Below, piece by piece: positions 23,696-33,384 of a stretch of 64,000 nt of DNA. The stretch covers positions 312,501 to 376,500 of the forward strand of contig JASJOG010000071.1 in NCBI GenBank assembly GCA_030142905.1, read 5' to 3'. Position numbers and translations under genes: made by a program. The DNA comes from Heliopora coerulea. Taxonomy: Eukaryota > Cnidaria > Anthozoa > Scleralcyonacea > Helioporidae. How positions within the stretch are numbered: position 1 is the stretch's first letter; every line of letters starts with the position of its first letter. The notes under the pieces are model-generated. The model was given only the letters and a program-made list of their open reading frames with translations. It was not told the DNA's origin and did no database searches.

Positions 23696-24114
23696 CTATA
23701 GAAATAATGTGGAAAAATGAGTAATTCTTCAGATTATTTTGTTCTTTTAACATATCGGAGTTTTTGTGTGACAGTGAGTTCGCTAGCAATAGTTTTTCTA
23801 TGTTGTTTTAAATCAGGAGATATCTCTGTAGAATGTAATATGTTTTTACCAGACTGAGTATATTTTGCTTATTTGAAGCAACCTATATAATAAACCTCTT
23901 ATTAACCTTGTCCGCTTGTCCACTACTAGAAAATATCAGGCCGGAGTCTTTCACCGATTCAACACCGCGCTTATATTGTATATAGAACATATAGGTTTGT
24001 TAAGAATAACCTTCGAGTCGATTCAGAGTTCAAAGTCTTAAGATCAACGTAGGAGAATTATATCTCATTTATATTTTAAACTGATTAGATTTACATTTAC
24101 AAGACTTTGCTTAC

Positions 24115-24186
24115 AGTTTTTCCAATTTCCCTAGGTTTATGAAGCAGTTTGGTTCAATTTTCTTCAGTCTATTTCCCCGAATAAGC
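24115..24186 (-). CDS. LRR exon, type A, copy 2 (72 nt)
   Basis: A phase 2-2 exon with TTAG acceptor and GTAAGC donor encodes RGNRLKKIEPNCF and NLGKLEKL. It lies exactly 672 bp from its duplicate at 23,443, with similar flanking introns. Confidence 0.85.
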
Positions 24187-24295
24187 CTAATTAAAATACA
24201 AAAGGATAATGTGTAGGATGTCACTAATTAAGCTTATATTTCCAGAAATATTTCCGAGTGTAAAATCATTATCCATGTTATTTGTAGCTATTTAC

Positions 24296-24367
24296 AAGTG
24301 TTTTAGTTGGCTGTCACGAGGAAACAATTCTTGCAGGAGTCTTTCCAGTTCGTTTTCTGATAGGTCT
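24296..24367 (-). CDS. LRR exon, type B, copy 2 (72 nt)
   Basis: A phase 2-2 exon with TGTAG acceptor and GTAAAT donor encodes DLSENELERLLQELF and PRDSQLKHL. It lies exactly 672 bp from its duplicate at 23,624. Confidence 0.85.
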
Positions 24368-24825
24368 CTACAGAAATAGTGTGTAATTCTTAAGATTATT
24401 TTGTTGTTTTAAGATATCAAAGTTTTCCTATGATAGTGGATTCGTTGGCAATAGTTTTTCTATGTTGCTTTAAACTAGGAGATACCCAGTGCGTCAACTC
24501 AATTTCTCACCAGAAATATTTTGAAGGAAATGTTTATCAGCCCGACAAGCATTGATGTCATAATTATCAGCCATTTTCTACTTCAGCAACCAAAAGCTCA
24601 AAATTTCGCTGTCGGGCATAGTACCATAAGTTGTATATGCAGTATACATGCATGGATGGGCCTATACCAGGCAACTTTAAATAAACTATATTAAATGACG
24701 ATGCAAGTGTAAGCATCCAGGCCTTCTGTCGCTAGAGGTTGTTGGCCTCAGATCGAATGGGATAGGCCTCTTTTCTGGACGTAGTTGTAGTGTAATTAGT
24801 TTTACGCTAGCAAGATTCTACTTAC

Positions 24826-24897
24826 AGTGTTCGCAATTTCATCAGATTTTTCGTACTGTTTCGTTCGATAGTTCTGAGTCTATTCTTTTGAACGTTC
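24826..24897 (-). CDS. LRR exon, type A, copy 1 (72 nt)
   Basis: A phase 2-2 exon with TTTAG acceptor and GTAAGTAG donor encodes VQKNRLRTIERN and KNLMKLRT. It is diverged from the two newer A copies but has the same length, phase and spacing to its B partner. Confidence 0.85.
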
Positions 24898-24997
24898 CTA
24901 AACGTAGGAGAGAACAGTATTATAAAAATTTTTTAAATGGAAAATTTTTCTAGCAAAAGGGTAATTTTGGCTGTTCACATTAAAATAAACAACTTAC

Positions 24998-25069
24998 AAA
25001 TGTAACAATTGGTTACCACGGTCAAAAAAGTCGTGCGGGAGTTTTTCCAGTTTGTTGTTTGAGAGATCA
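24998..25069 (-). CDS. LRR exon, type B, copy 1 (72 nt)
   Basis: A phase 2-2 exon with CTACAG acceptor and GTAAGTTG donor encodes DLSNNKLEKLPHDFF and GNQLLHL, a textbook LRR. Confidence 0.88.
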
Positions 25070-27119
25070 CTGTAGAAATTAAGAATAAAAAGGATTATTG
25101 TTTCCATGACAGTTTATCTGTTAAACACCTCATGTATATGTTGTTATTCTATTCCAGTCACGTAACCAAAGAGAGTGCACGGATGCATGTTCCTCATGTG
25201 AACACTGTGCCCAATCTTCCAAGTTTCCCGACTTTCAAATTTTCAATTGTAAGAAGAAATGATGGCGTAAAGTCCTTACCTATTGAAACAGCTGAAATAT
25301 AAATATTACCTAAAAAGCGTCCTCCAAGACTATATTCGTATAAACTAAGAGCATTTTCAAGGATTTTCCAGCGGGCACTAATCAGAGAAAGGGACGATTT
25401 TATCGCAACAAGTGGATCTGTCAATAGGGTATTCTGTAGCGTGTGGTTGTTAAACTTCAGCGTCCCATGTAAATGTGTTGTGTTAGAAGTTTTGGAATTA
25501 TCTTTAATAAGTCGAGAATAGATTGTGGTCACATTTGACCAAAGGAATCAAAGTTAGTGCAAATTCTCGATACGCTATTGGATAATGAATTATCCGTTAA
25601 ATTATCACAATATGTTTCATTTCACTGCTTATGCTGTAGAATTAATCTCAACAATGATTTAAGGCATTTCGAAGATTGTTTAAATATTAAATTAAACAGA
25701 GGTTTACAAGTAAATAATTTATACAAATTTATATAATTATTGAACTTCAGGGGCCAAATCTTCCTAATAAAAGGATGGGGTTATATGGGCAGCAGAGTAA
25801 GCTCGACAACCGGTAACAATGTCCAAGAATATCTCGGTAAAAAGAAAATAAAGTTCAAGAAAATTCATCCAAGGCCTGTTGAAAACTGATCCAAAGTGAA
25901 TAAGTGGATTACTGTGAAATACACGTGGAATATAAGTCATACGTCGAAGCTTTATCTTGTAATTATTCTTATGGTCAATGTAGACTGCATTAACTAATAA
26001 CTAGTCTCAGAGATAAGTGCAGGATGGGAGGATTTTATCTTTTGGCAAATAGACCACCCACCTGATTGAAAAATCTTTTTACTGATGTGATTTTTTGGCA
26101 CCATAACATTGCAATCAGTTCCCTCTCAGTTGACATTTTTTAATCTGCTTATTCATCACTGGCACTTAGATGTCCTGTTTTTTTTGTTTTCTCTTACATT
26201 TGACAAACATCAGATCAAAGCAAAGGTCAGCTTCTCTTAGTTATGTGGTGGTACGTTCTTCAAATGACAGTCATTTCTGGTGATCTTATGTTTGTACACC
26301 CTATTAGTTTCTGGATGAGCAATACGAATGATTTTTACTTCAAGGTCACTGTTTGAACGATTTGCTCCTTTTTTCAATATCTCTGATTTGCTAAACTTTT
26401 AAACCTGCTTTGTTTTCTTGAAATGAGCTTTTTTCCTTATTCTCGTCCCTTCAAGAAACTTGTTCTATGTACTTAAATTTATTAGCTGTTAATTATTATA
26501 TCTGAAACGAAAGAGATTTTGGGGATTGGATATATTCGAAGAGCTTTATACGTTGACATCTACTCCCGAGCCATAAATAAGTCCTCTACTTAAATCCATA
26601 AACAGTCTTCTTAAAAATTCTTTTAGACGCCTAGGCTATTGACTTCCTAGACACGATTGCATGGACAAAATAAGAAAATCGTGTTTACTTGTTTATTGTG
26701 AGGGGCTGTCCGGGAGATTTGGACTGTCCATTGTTCCATCTTGGAATGAAACAATGCTCAGTGATTATTCCGTAGGTTGATGACACGATGGCTAGTTCAA
26801 GCCTGCTGTTGTTCTTGTAGAGAAGCAGCAGAAAATGTCGAGTTTAGTGAAAATAATAAGACATTTGTATATCTCAACAGAACATCTTAGTTTCACTTAA
26901 TATAGCAGGTTAGCAATCTGCTAATCATTGGGGATTCGCTGTATGTTGTGAACTGAAACACCTGGGAAGATGCCCCTGTAGGTGATCATAAGCTTAGATT
27001 AATTTCCGCGTAGTTCATGCCACTAACTCTTATCTAAAACTTGATATGTAACTTTAATGAGCAAAACAATGTAAATTGGCAATCGACCACCCATTCAAGA
27101 TGTTTCTATATAACAATTA
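25070..27119. other. Intron sequence between LRR exons; unassigned minus ORF
   Basis: A 112-codon minus-strand open frame at 25,194-25,532 has no LRR pattern and no motif I know; it may be chance. Nothing else recognised. Confidence 0.5.
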
Positions 27120-27154
27120 TGTAATATATAACCGGAAGCAGTTGACATTAAACA
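27120..27154 (+). repeat. 5' terminal repeat (35 bp)
   Basis: TG...CA boundaries, followed at once by the primer-binding-like TGGCGTAGTTGGCAG. Very short for an LTR. Confidence 0.65.
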
Positions 27155-27162
27155 TGGCGTAG

Positions 27163-28136
27163 TTGGCAGAAGTTTCTAAATTCCTCTACACACTTGCGGG
27201 TCGTGTATATTGTGGGCTGACAGTAGCAGCAAAATTTGTACTGACGAATTTCGCAGCTAAACTAATCAAAGGTTTAACGCCGAAATACACAAATACTGTC
27301 CTTTTCCTGGTCTATAAAATATGTGAGAAGACTAATATGCCTCTCAAACACTATACGCGCTCTCAAGACGAACCAAGCTCTTCTGCAGCAGCACTAAATC
27401 TTGGCCCTAATCCTCCCTTTATCTCCTCACAAATTGGGAGAGTTTCTAAACTGGATATTGCTACTTGTACTCTTGATGGATTGGAAATTTGGAAGCAACG
27501 CTGGGATTCATGCTGCGACGATAACAGGCTTCTTCGATTTCCCGCAAGAAACCAAACTAGCTCTCTTCACAAACGTCATTAGTGACAATACTCTCAAAAC
27601 AATGAATAATATTGGCCATCAACAAGTCGACGTTATAATCGAAGCCTTCCAAAACCAAGCTTGTGGACGTTCAACTATATATGTTCATGAATAAGAGTTC
27701 CATAAAAGAGTTCAAGGCTCAAACGAGTCCTTCGAAGAATTCTACAACGATTTACAGTCATTCTTGAGTAAATGCCAATATCGGGACTGTTATAAGACCC
27801 TGACAAGAATGTTCTGTAAAGATAGAATTCTTCTTGCAAGGCTAGTTGCTGGAATGAAATCTAATGATGTCAGAAAGGGCTTCTTTCTATCACAGACATT
27901 AATCTTAAGTAACAAAACTGGTTTTATTCCCTACAAACAGGGTAAATAACCTTATAAACAAGGTAAGAAGATTCCACCCCAATCTGGAAAAGATGATTGC
28001 TTAAAGAAATGTAAGTTCTGCATGAAATTCCATCTTCCAAAAAGGTACTTCTGTCCTGCAAAAGACTCAGTTTACATAGTTTGTCATAACAAAGGACATT
28101 GGGCTAAGCCTGCCATGTGTCCCAACACATCTAGCA
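27163..28136 (+). pseudogene. gag polyprotein, frameshifted
   Basis: Pieces at 27,163-27,582, 27,401-27,694, 27,700-27,949 and 27,960-28,136 form one gag. After a start region, a capsid domain reads FDFPQETKLALFTNVISD, FHKRVQGSNESFEEFYNDL and ARLVAGMKSNDVRKGF. A double zinc-binding tail follows (CKFCMKFHLPKRYFC and CHNKGHWAKPAMC). It would bind RNA and build the particle. The break at about 28,137 coincides with the insertion of the tRNA-like repeat cluster. Confidence 0.7.
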
Positions 28137-28187
28137 ACGAAAGTAGAGGAACGATCTTCAAGCTCGATACTCAGAAAATGATTTCTG

Positions 28188-28260
28188 AGCCTCAGACGGG
28201 GACCAAACCCGCAACCTTCTGATGACCGGTGAGACGCTCTAACCATTAAGCTACCGAGAC
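28188..28260 (-). repeat. tRNA-like segment (minus unit)
   Basis: D-arm GCTTAATGGTTAGAGC (A box) and GGTTTGGTCCCC at the B box, with a pairable acceptor stem. Part of the repeat, not a working tRNA gene. Confidence 0.6.
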
Positions 28261-28429
28261 TCAGATGGTGATCTAAGGTGCAAATTCTATGTATATTTGT
28301 GCGACCTAAGCGAAAGCCACTATATATTAGTAATGATTGAAGCAGTTTAATGTTTGTGAAACGTGAGAGCTTGGATATATTAAAGTAGATGAACGAGCTT
28401 AAAGCTCGATACTCAGAAAATGATTTCTG

Positions 28430-28500
28430 AGCCTCAGACGGGCATCAAACCCGCAACCTTCTGATAACCGGTGAGACGCTCTAACCATTGAGCTACCGAA
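28430..28500 (-). repeat. tRNA-like segment, truncated (minus unit)
   Basis: Same segment with B box GGTTTGATGCCC; cut after GGTAGCTC at the inversion point. Confidence 0.55.
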
Positions 28501-28659
28501 AAGATAGTTCATCTACTTTAAGATCGTTCATCTACTTTAATATATCCAAGCTCTCACGTTTCTCAAACATTAAATTGCTTCAATCATTACTAACATATCG
28601 TGGTTTCCGCTTAGGTCGCACAAATATATATCGAATTTGCACCTCAGCTCACCATCTGA

Positions 28660-28732
28660 GTCTCGGTAGCTCAATTGTTAGAGCGTCTAACCGGTCATCA
28701 GAAGGTTCTGGGTTCGATCCCCGTCTGGGGCT
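28660..28732 (+). repeat. tRNA-like segment (plus unit 1)
   Basis: Folds as a tRNA on paper: a 7-bp acceptor stem with wobbles (GTCTCGG/CTGGGGC), D arm GCTC...GAGC, and B box GGTTCGATCCC. The anticodon arm is imperfect and position 33 is C, so a functional tRNA is unlikely. Confidence 0.6.
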
Positions 28733-28899
28733 CAGAAATCATTTTCTGATTATCGAGCTTGAAGATCATTCATCTATCTTAATATATCCAAGCTCTCACG
28801 TTTCCTAAACATCAAACTTCTTCAATCATTATTAATATATAGTGGCTTCCGCTTAGGTCGCACATATATATTGAATTTGCACCCTAGCTCACCATCTGA

Positions 28900-28972
28900 G
28901 TTTTGGTAGCTCAATGGTTAGAGCGTCTTACAGGTCATCAGAAGGTTGCGGGTTCGATATCTGTCTGGGGCT
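28900..28972 (+). repeat. tRNA-like segment (plus unit 2)
   Basis: GGTAGCTCAATGGTTAGAGC A box and GGTTCGATATC B box; same layout as unit 1. Confidence 0.6.
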
Positions 28973-29065
28973 CAGAAATCATTTTCAAGTATCGAGCTTG
29001 AAGATCGTTCTCTACTTTAATATATTCAAGCTCTCACGTTTCTCAAGCATTAAACTACATCTAGC

Positions 29066-30569
29066 AATCTTGGTAAACAGTCTAACCATGAAAAAAAGAC
29101 GACTGACGATAGAACAAAATCTAACCCATTGGAAAGACCAACGCTTAAGGTAATCTCTGCTAATGGAGACACCAAAGTAACTGCTGCTACCTCTGTGAAA
29201 TCCATAAACCTTTCAGCTATTCCAAATGTTGGAAAGCACTACCATGGAGAGTTTGTCATTGGTAATCATAACTGGAAACAGAAATGTATCCTGGTTCAAA
29301 CATTAACTGTGTTGGCTATGACTTGATCACCCAATTTGATACCCCTGCCTGGAATTACAACCTTGAATGGGATCTATGAAGACGGCTGGTGGCCACAACC
29401 TGCATGTTGAAGCACGTGTTCTCCTCAAAATTTCCTGGCAGCCAGAAAAACCTGTTGTTTCTGCACATCCATTGTTCCACATTTGTACATGGTGAAGATA
29501 ATGTAATCATTGGTACTCCTACATGCCAAGTTCTTGGTATTATAGATGACCAATGGGCCCTCTCTGCCATTACACAAAATGCTCCACCATCTCAATCTGT
29601 GAAAAGCCTTACTGCTGTAGAAATTCCATCTCCATTTGATGTTGTTATCCATCACAAAAACCAATTTGAAGCCAACATTCAAGGGTCAGCCGCTTTGTCT
29701 GACAATGACCTCCTATCTGATTTGAATTGTATTACAACAGGAAGAGTCAGTTCACTTGATGCAGAAAGAAAGAATTTCACCTACAGTGAAAACACCAACT
29801 TCTCTCCTATTTCAGAAGCTTATGAAAATATTTTTAATGATGCTACCCTTCCTGAAATGAAAGGTGACTCTTTCAAGATCAATCTCAAGCCTGATGCACA
29901 GCCTTATGCTCAATTTAAAGCAAGACGAATTCCTATCCTTACCTTCAGCAACTGAAGAAAAAATTTGAGGAAATGGAACGTTTTGGAATTATCTCAACCC
30001 ACCGAGAACCAAGCCCATGGTGTCATCCAACAGTAATTGCTCCTAAGGAACACAGTGATGAACTGAAAATCTGCATTGACTTCATTCACCTAAACAGATT
30101 CATCCAACGCGAACATCATATCAACAATTCACCTATTGAAGCAGTAACAAGTATTCCAAGTGAAGAACTCAAATATTTCTGCAAACTTAATGCTCATTAT
30201 GGTTATTGGCAAGTTTCCCCTGCTCCTGAGTCTTGTCCTCTCACCTGCTTCATCACACCATTTGGCCGATATGTATGCAATCGAGCTGCTTTTGGAATAA
30301 ACAACATCTCCGAGTGGTATAACCATCGTATGGATAAGGTCACCACTCGATTACAAGGTATTCGAAGATTGCGGACTCAAACCCACGCTACTCTAAAGAA
30401 GTGTGTCCACGCCTTCCTTGATCAATGTCGTCAACACGGTGTCTTCTCAAGCAAAAGAAATCACAAATTGCAGTTACCAAAGTATAGTTTGGTGGGTATC
30501 GTCTATCCAGAACTGGCATCCAGTCCAGTCAAGACCTCCTTAAATCTATTCGAGATTTTCCCCGCCTAA
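29066..30569 (+). pseudogene. Protease/reverse transcriptase region of the Gypsy element
   Basis: After a linker (29,389-29,955, with FKINLKPDAQPYAQ before the fingers), the RT fingers and palm read MERFGIISTHREPSPWCHP, ICIDFIHLNRFIQRE and ITPFGRYVCNRAAFGI. Motif A reads CKLNAHYGYWQ, so the catalytic Asp of the usual KLDA block is Asn. The YxDD block after the FGI helix is missing by deletion near 30,360. No clear protease active site was found. It cannot be active. Confidence 0.75.
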
Positions 30570-31130
30570 GAAATCTAACTGACCTGCACTCTCGGTTTGC
30601 CTTAGTAAATCAACTTGGATATTTTTCAGAAGATCTCACCAAAATCATGGAACCATTCCGTCCTCTCTTGAAGAAAGATTCAGTATTCTAATGGCTCCCA
30701 AAACATGAAGATGCCTTTAATGATGCCAAATGCCGTCTGACATCTACTTCCGTCTTATCGTACTTTGCCAGTATTCGCCAGACAATGCTTGCTGATGACG
30801 CCTTTGGTCTTAATGGACTGGGCTTTGTCCTGCTCCAGAAGGTCAATGGTACATGGAAGCCTGTCCAAGCCGGTTCCCGATTCCTAACCCCAGACAAAAA
30901 CCGCTATGGTATGATAGAACTGAAAGTTCTTGCTGCTTGTTGGGCAATGAAGAAATGTAACATGTATCTTCAGGGCCTACTTCACTTCACCTTCATTCTC
31001 GACCATCGACATCTAGTTCCTATCCTGAAATCCAAAGGAACATCTGATTTAGAAAATCCACGGTTACAACGAGTTATAACGAAAATGCTACCTTAGAGTA
31101 TCACAGCCGAATGGATTAACGGGACCTATG
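30570..31130 (+). pseudogene. RT connection and RNase H of the Gypsy element
   Basis: ADDAFGLNGLGFVLLQ, SRFLTPDKNRYGMIELKVLAA and FILDHRHLVPIL give the RNase H order with its first Asp and Glu retained. The preceding connection (EDAFNDAKCRLTS) follows a stop at 30,690. It would remove the RNA template strand during copying. Confidence 0.7.
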
Positions 31131-32073
31131 ATTTGGCGCCTGATGCGCTTTCCCGCTTTTCTGGCGATCAATCCTCCCTCGAAGATGAGTTGTGTGAAGC
31201 TCACGTAGAAGCTTCAGTAGAAACTCAGTTTGATGATAAATCTTTTCATGATATCCGACTGAACGAAGTTAGTGAACACCAGAAGAAAGATACCCAACTT
31301 TTTCAAGTCATCGAATATGTCCAATCCCGTAGGCCTAACACATTACAAGAAATTGCCGTCGTTGCAAAATCGTTCTGGTCTATCCAACAAAACCTTTATG
31401 TGGCTTTCCTTGGAAAAGACCTTATCCTCCTTATGAATGAAAAAACAGTTATTCCCCTTGGTTTGGAACACGCGTTCAGATTTATCTCTGTTGGAGGATC
31501 TCAATTCAAATGCAAGGCGTTTGAAACTTTTGCAAATGAATGAGGATTTATATACACCCTATCATCACTTACTCACGCTCAATCTGACAAAACAGAAGCT
31601 GTTGTAAAGAATATCAAAAAGCTCCTAAAAAGTGTGGCTTGCTGAATGATAAATACTGGAAAGGCTTCTTGGCTATTCGCATCACACCTCTCCTCTTCGG
31701 CAATAGTCCTGCTGAGCGCATGCTTGGAAGAAAGCTTAATGACTCTCTTCCCAGATTATTAAACACCAATAGCCAATTTCTAGACAAGACTACGAAAGAA
31801 AAAATTTTCGACGCCAAACAGAAAGAAAAGAGCTACTACAACAAACATATCACTAAGCTCCCACCTCTGAAGATAGGATCTCGTGCTAAAATCCGCTCTA
31901 GTGTTGACACAGACTGGTGCCTCCGAGGAACAATCGCTGTAATTGGAGAAAACCGCACCTATTCTGTCCTCACAGACCAATGGTCAACTTTGATTCGCAA
32001 CAGAAAATATTTATGTCCTGCGCCCTCCTGGCAAGAATGTCCCGCTCTTACTGAGGCAACTAGCCAACTTTAA
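31131..32073 (+). pseudogene. Integrase of the Gypsy element, internally deleted
   Basis: NGTYDLAPDALSR links from RNase H. The zinc-binding HHCC domain and first catalytic Asp are missing between EKTVIPLG and the core. The core shows SVGGSQFKCKAFETF, where the second Asp is Val, then a decayed SP.HPQSNG-like stretch. The C-terminal barrel is open (31,639-32,073). Dead copy. Confidence 0.7.
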
Positions 32074-32308
32074 AATCCTGAACTTTCACCACTAGTAAAC
32101 ACTCGTTAGTGGAGAAGGGAGCATGGGGCATCACAAGACTCTTATCCATAAAGAAAGCGAAAGACAAGAAAGTAAAATGTTACGCCTTACATAAAGAACT
32201 ATACCAGTAGTTGACAGACTAGCTGATATTTTATGATTTGTTGAAAATAGTGATTATTGTGATATCGTTACGTTTTGTGATATTATCTTGTAAACAGCAT
32301 TTATGTGG

Positions 32309-32352
32309 AAGGGGGGATGTAATATGTAACCGGATGTAGTTGACATTAAACA
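32309..32352 (+). repeat. Polypurine tract and 3' terminal repeat (35 bp)
   Basis: GGAAGGGGGGA runs up to 32,317, then TGTAATATGTAACC... to ...TTAAACA at 32,352. The purine tract fixes the left edge of the repeat; matching to the 5' copy fixes the right edge. Confidence 0.65.
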
Positions 32353-32690
32353 AGTGATGTTCGAGATATGACCAAATATGCGCCTGCAAGCTCTGAGTAC
32401 AACGGTAATTTTAGTAGCGATGTATTAGCAATCTACCAACCTAGGAGAACATACACTGTCATTCATAATAATTTTTTTTTTAAGTTGTCCAAACCCTAAC
32501 TCTTCGGCTAAAGTAAAAAAAAAAAAGCAACTACAACATAACTCATGATAGGACATCCGCTAGGTTCAAAGTTTGCAGGTACATATTTTCGCATATCTGG
32601 AACATGATCTAGTGATGAACTAATAACAATTCAGACTCAATACACTAGACTAGTCATATAGCATCTTGAAAGTGAAACCTTGGTACTTAC

Positions 32691-32762
32691 AGGATTATCA
32701 GTCGGTGTAATCCCCTGAAAAAGCTTCGAGGAATTCTTTTAATACTGTTCAATGACATATTA
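32691..32762 (-). CDS. LRR exon, most 5' found (72 nt)
   Basis: A phase 2-2 exon of exactly 72 nt with TTTTATAG acceptor and GTAAGTACC donor encodes LNSIKRIPRSFFRGLHRL. It is separated from the next LRR exon at 25,069 by the Gypsy insertion. Same size and phase as the six exons downstream. Confidence 0.82.
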
Positions 32763-33384
32763 CTATAAAATTAAATAATCAAAATCATGCTAAGATCAAC
32801 AAGATTAAAGAACAATATTTCTTTGTTTTGAGATCTTACGCGATAAATTCCATTAACAATTCTTCCAACTACTTTAGAATTTGAGGGTGGGGGACAGCCA
32901 CGATTGTATTTTAAAAAGTAACGTTTAGAGAAAAAGCCTAAATCTGAACTGTAATTTTGGGATAATGTCTCTGATGATGGTTTCGGCAAGCAATAATTCC
33001 AGCGTATCATGTCCCCAGTGTTAAATTGCAATACAAAAGGGAAGACTTTCATGGGAAATTTTATTCTACAAAATCGACAAGTTTATTTACCAAAAGGAAA
33101 GGTTAAACCGAATGTTCAGACATGTAACTAATTGCTAATCCAATGTCGATTTGCTCTACTTGTTGAAGAAGGTTTATTATTGCGTGTGAACAACGCTCTT
33201 ATAACAGTGTTCTTTTGCCTGCAATTAACATAAAACGTAGGACATCCGCACTTGATATTTTTAGATTCTGTATAACGCATTTCACCATAATCGGGTTTGC
33301 ATGTATTTCAGTAAATCACTTTCAGGATGTTTTACAATGCAGAGGATATCCAAATCTAATTTAAAGCTAGAGTCCTGTGCTATA
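32763..33384. other. Upstream part of the receptor gene; no exon established
   Basis: Minus open frames at 32,771-33,052 and about 33,180-33,320 contain Cys clusters (RGCPPPSN; KCGCPTFYVNC) that recall an LRR N-terminal cap or an LDLa module. Neither has splice signals in the phase-2 pattern, so they are left unassigned. Confidence 0.35.

Larger units (their letters stand above)
23278..24450. repeat. Tandem duplication, about 672 bp, carrying an LRR exon pair
   Basis: Positions 23,278-23,780 and about 23,950-24,450 are highly similar along exons and introns alike (e.g. ATATTTTAAACTGATTAGAT, TTATTTGTAGCTATTTACAA). The high intron similarity means a recent duplication that added two leucine-rich repeats to the receptor. 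Confidence 0.88.
28137..29065. repeat. Cluster of tRNA-derived repeat units in inverted tandem arrangement
   Basis: Units of about 235-260 bp: body (ATCTACTTTAATATATCCAAG...CTTAGGTCGCA), tRNA-like segment, then CTCAGAAATCATTTTCTGA and CGAGCTTGAAGATC. Two units run on the plus strand (about 28,505-28,760 and 28,765-28,990) plus a partial one to 29,065. One full and one partial unit run on the minus strand (28,137-28,400 and 28,400-28,500). They meet near 28,500, so much of the cluster is a large imperfect palindrome. It interrupts the Gypsy gag-pol. Confidence 0.8.
27120..32352 (+). mobile_element. Ty3/Gypsy retrotransposon relic with 35-bp terminal repeats
   Basis: TGTAATATATAACCGGAAGC... 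at 27,120-27,154 and TGTAATATGTAACCGGATGT... at 32,318-32,352 are direct repeats (32 of 35 bases equal), both starting TG and ending CA. A TGGCGTAGTTGGCAG primer-binding-like site follows the first, and the polypurine tract AAGGGGGGA abuts the second. Between them lie gag with zinc knuckles, RT, RNase H and integrase in Ty3 order, all with frameshifts. The element sits in an intron of the receptor gene in antisense orientation. No target duplication is evident. Confidence 0.8.

Noticed and set aside
23278..25069. Regularly spaced short repeats as a CRISPR-like array
   Set aside because: The repeats are 72-nt exons with splice sites and LRR coding; spacing reflects duplicated introns.
28660..28732. 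Functional tRNA gene
   Set aside because: C at position 33, an imperfect anticodon stem and repeated copies with the same flanks point to a tRNA-derived repeat.
32771..33052. LRR N-terminal cap or LDLa exon of the receptor
   Set aside because: The Cys pattern is suggestive but no splice pair fits the phase-2 rule.
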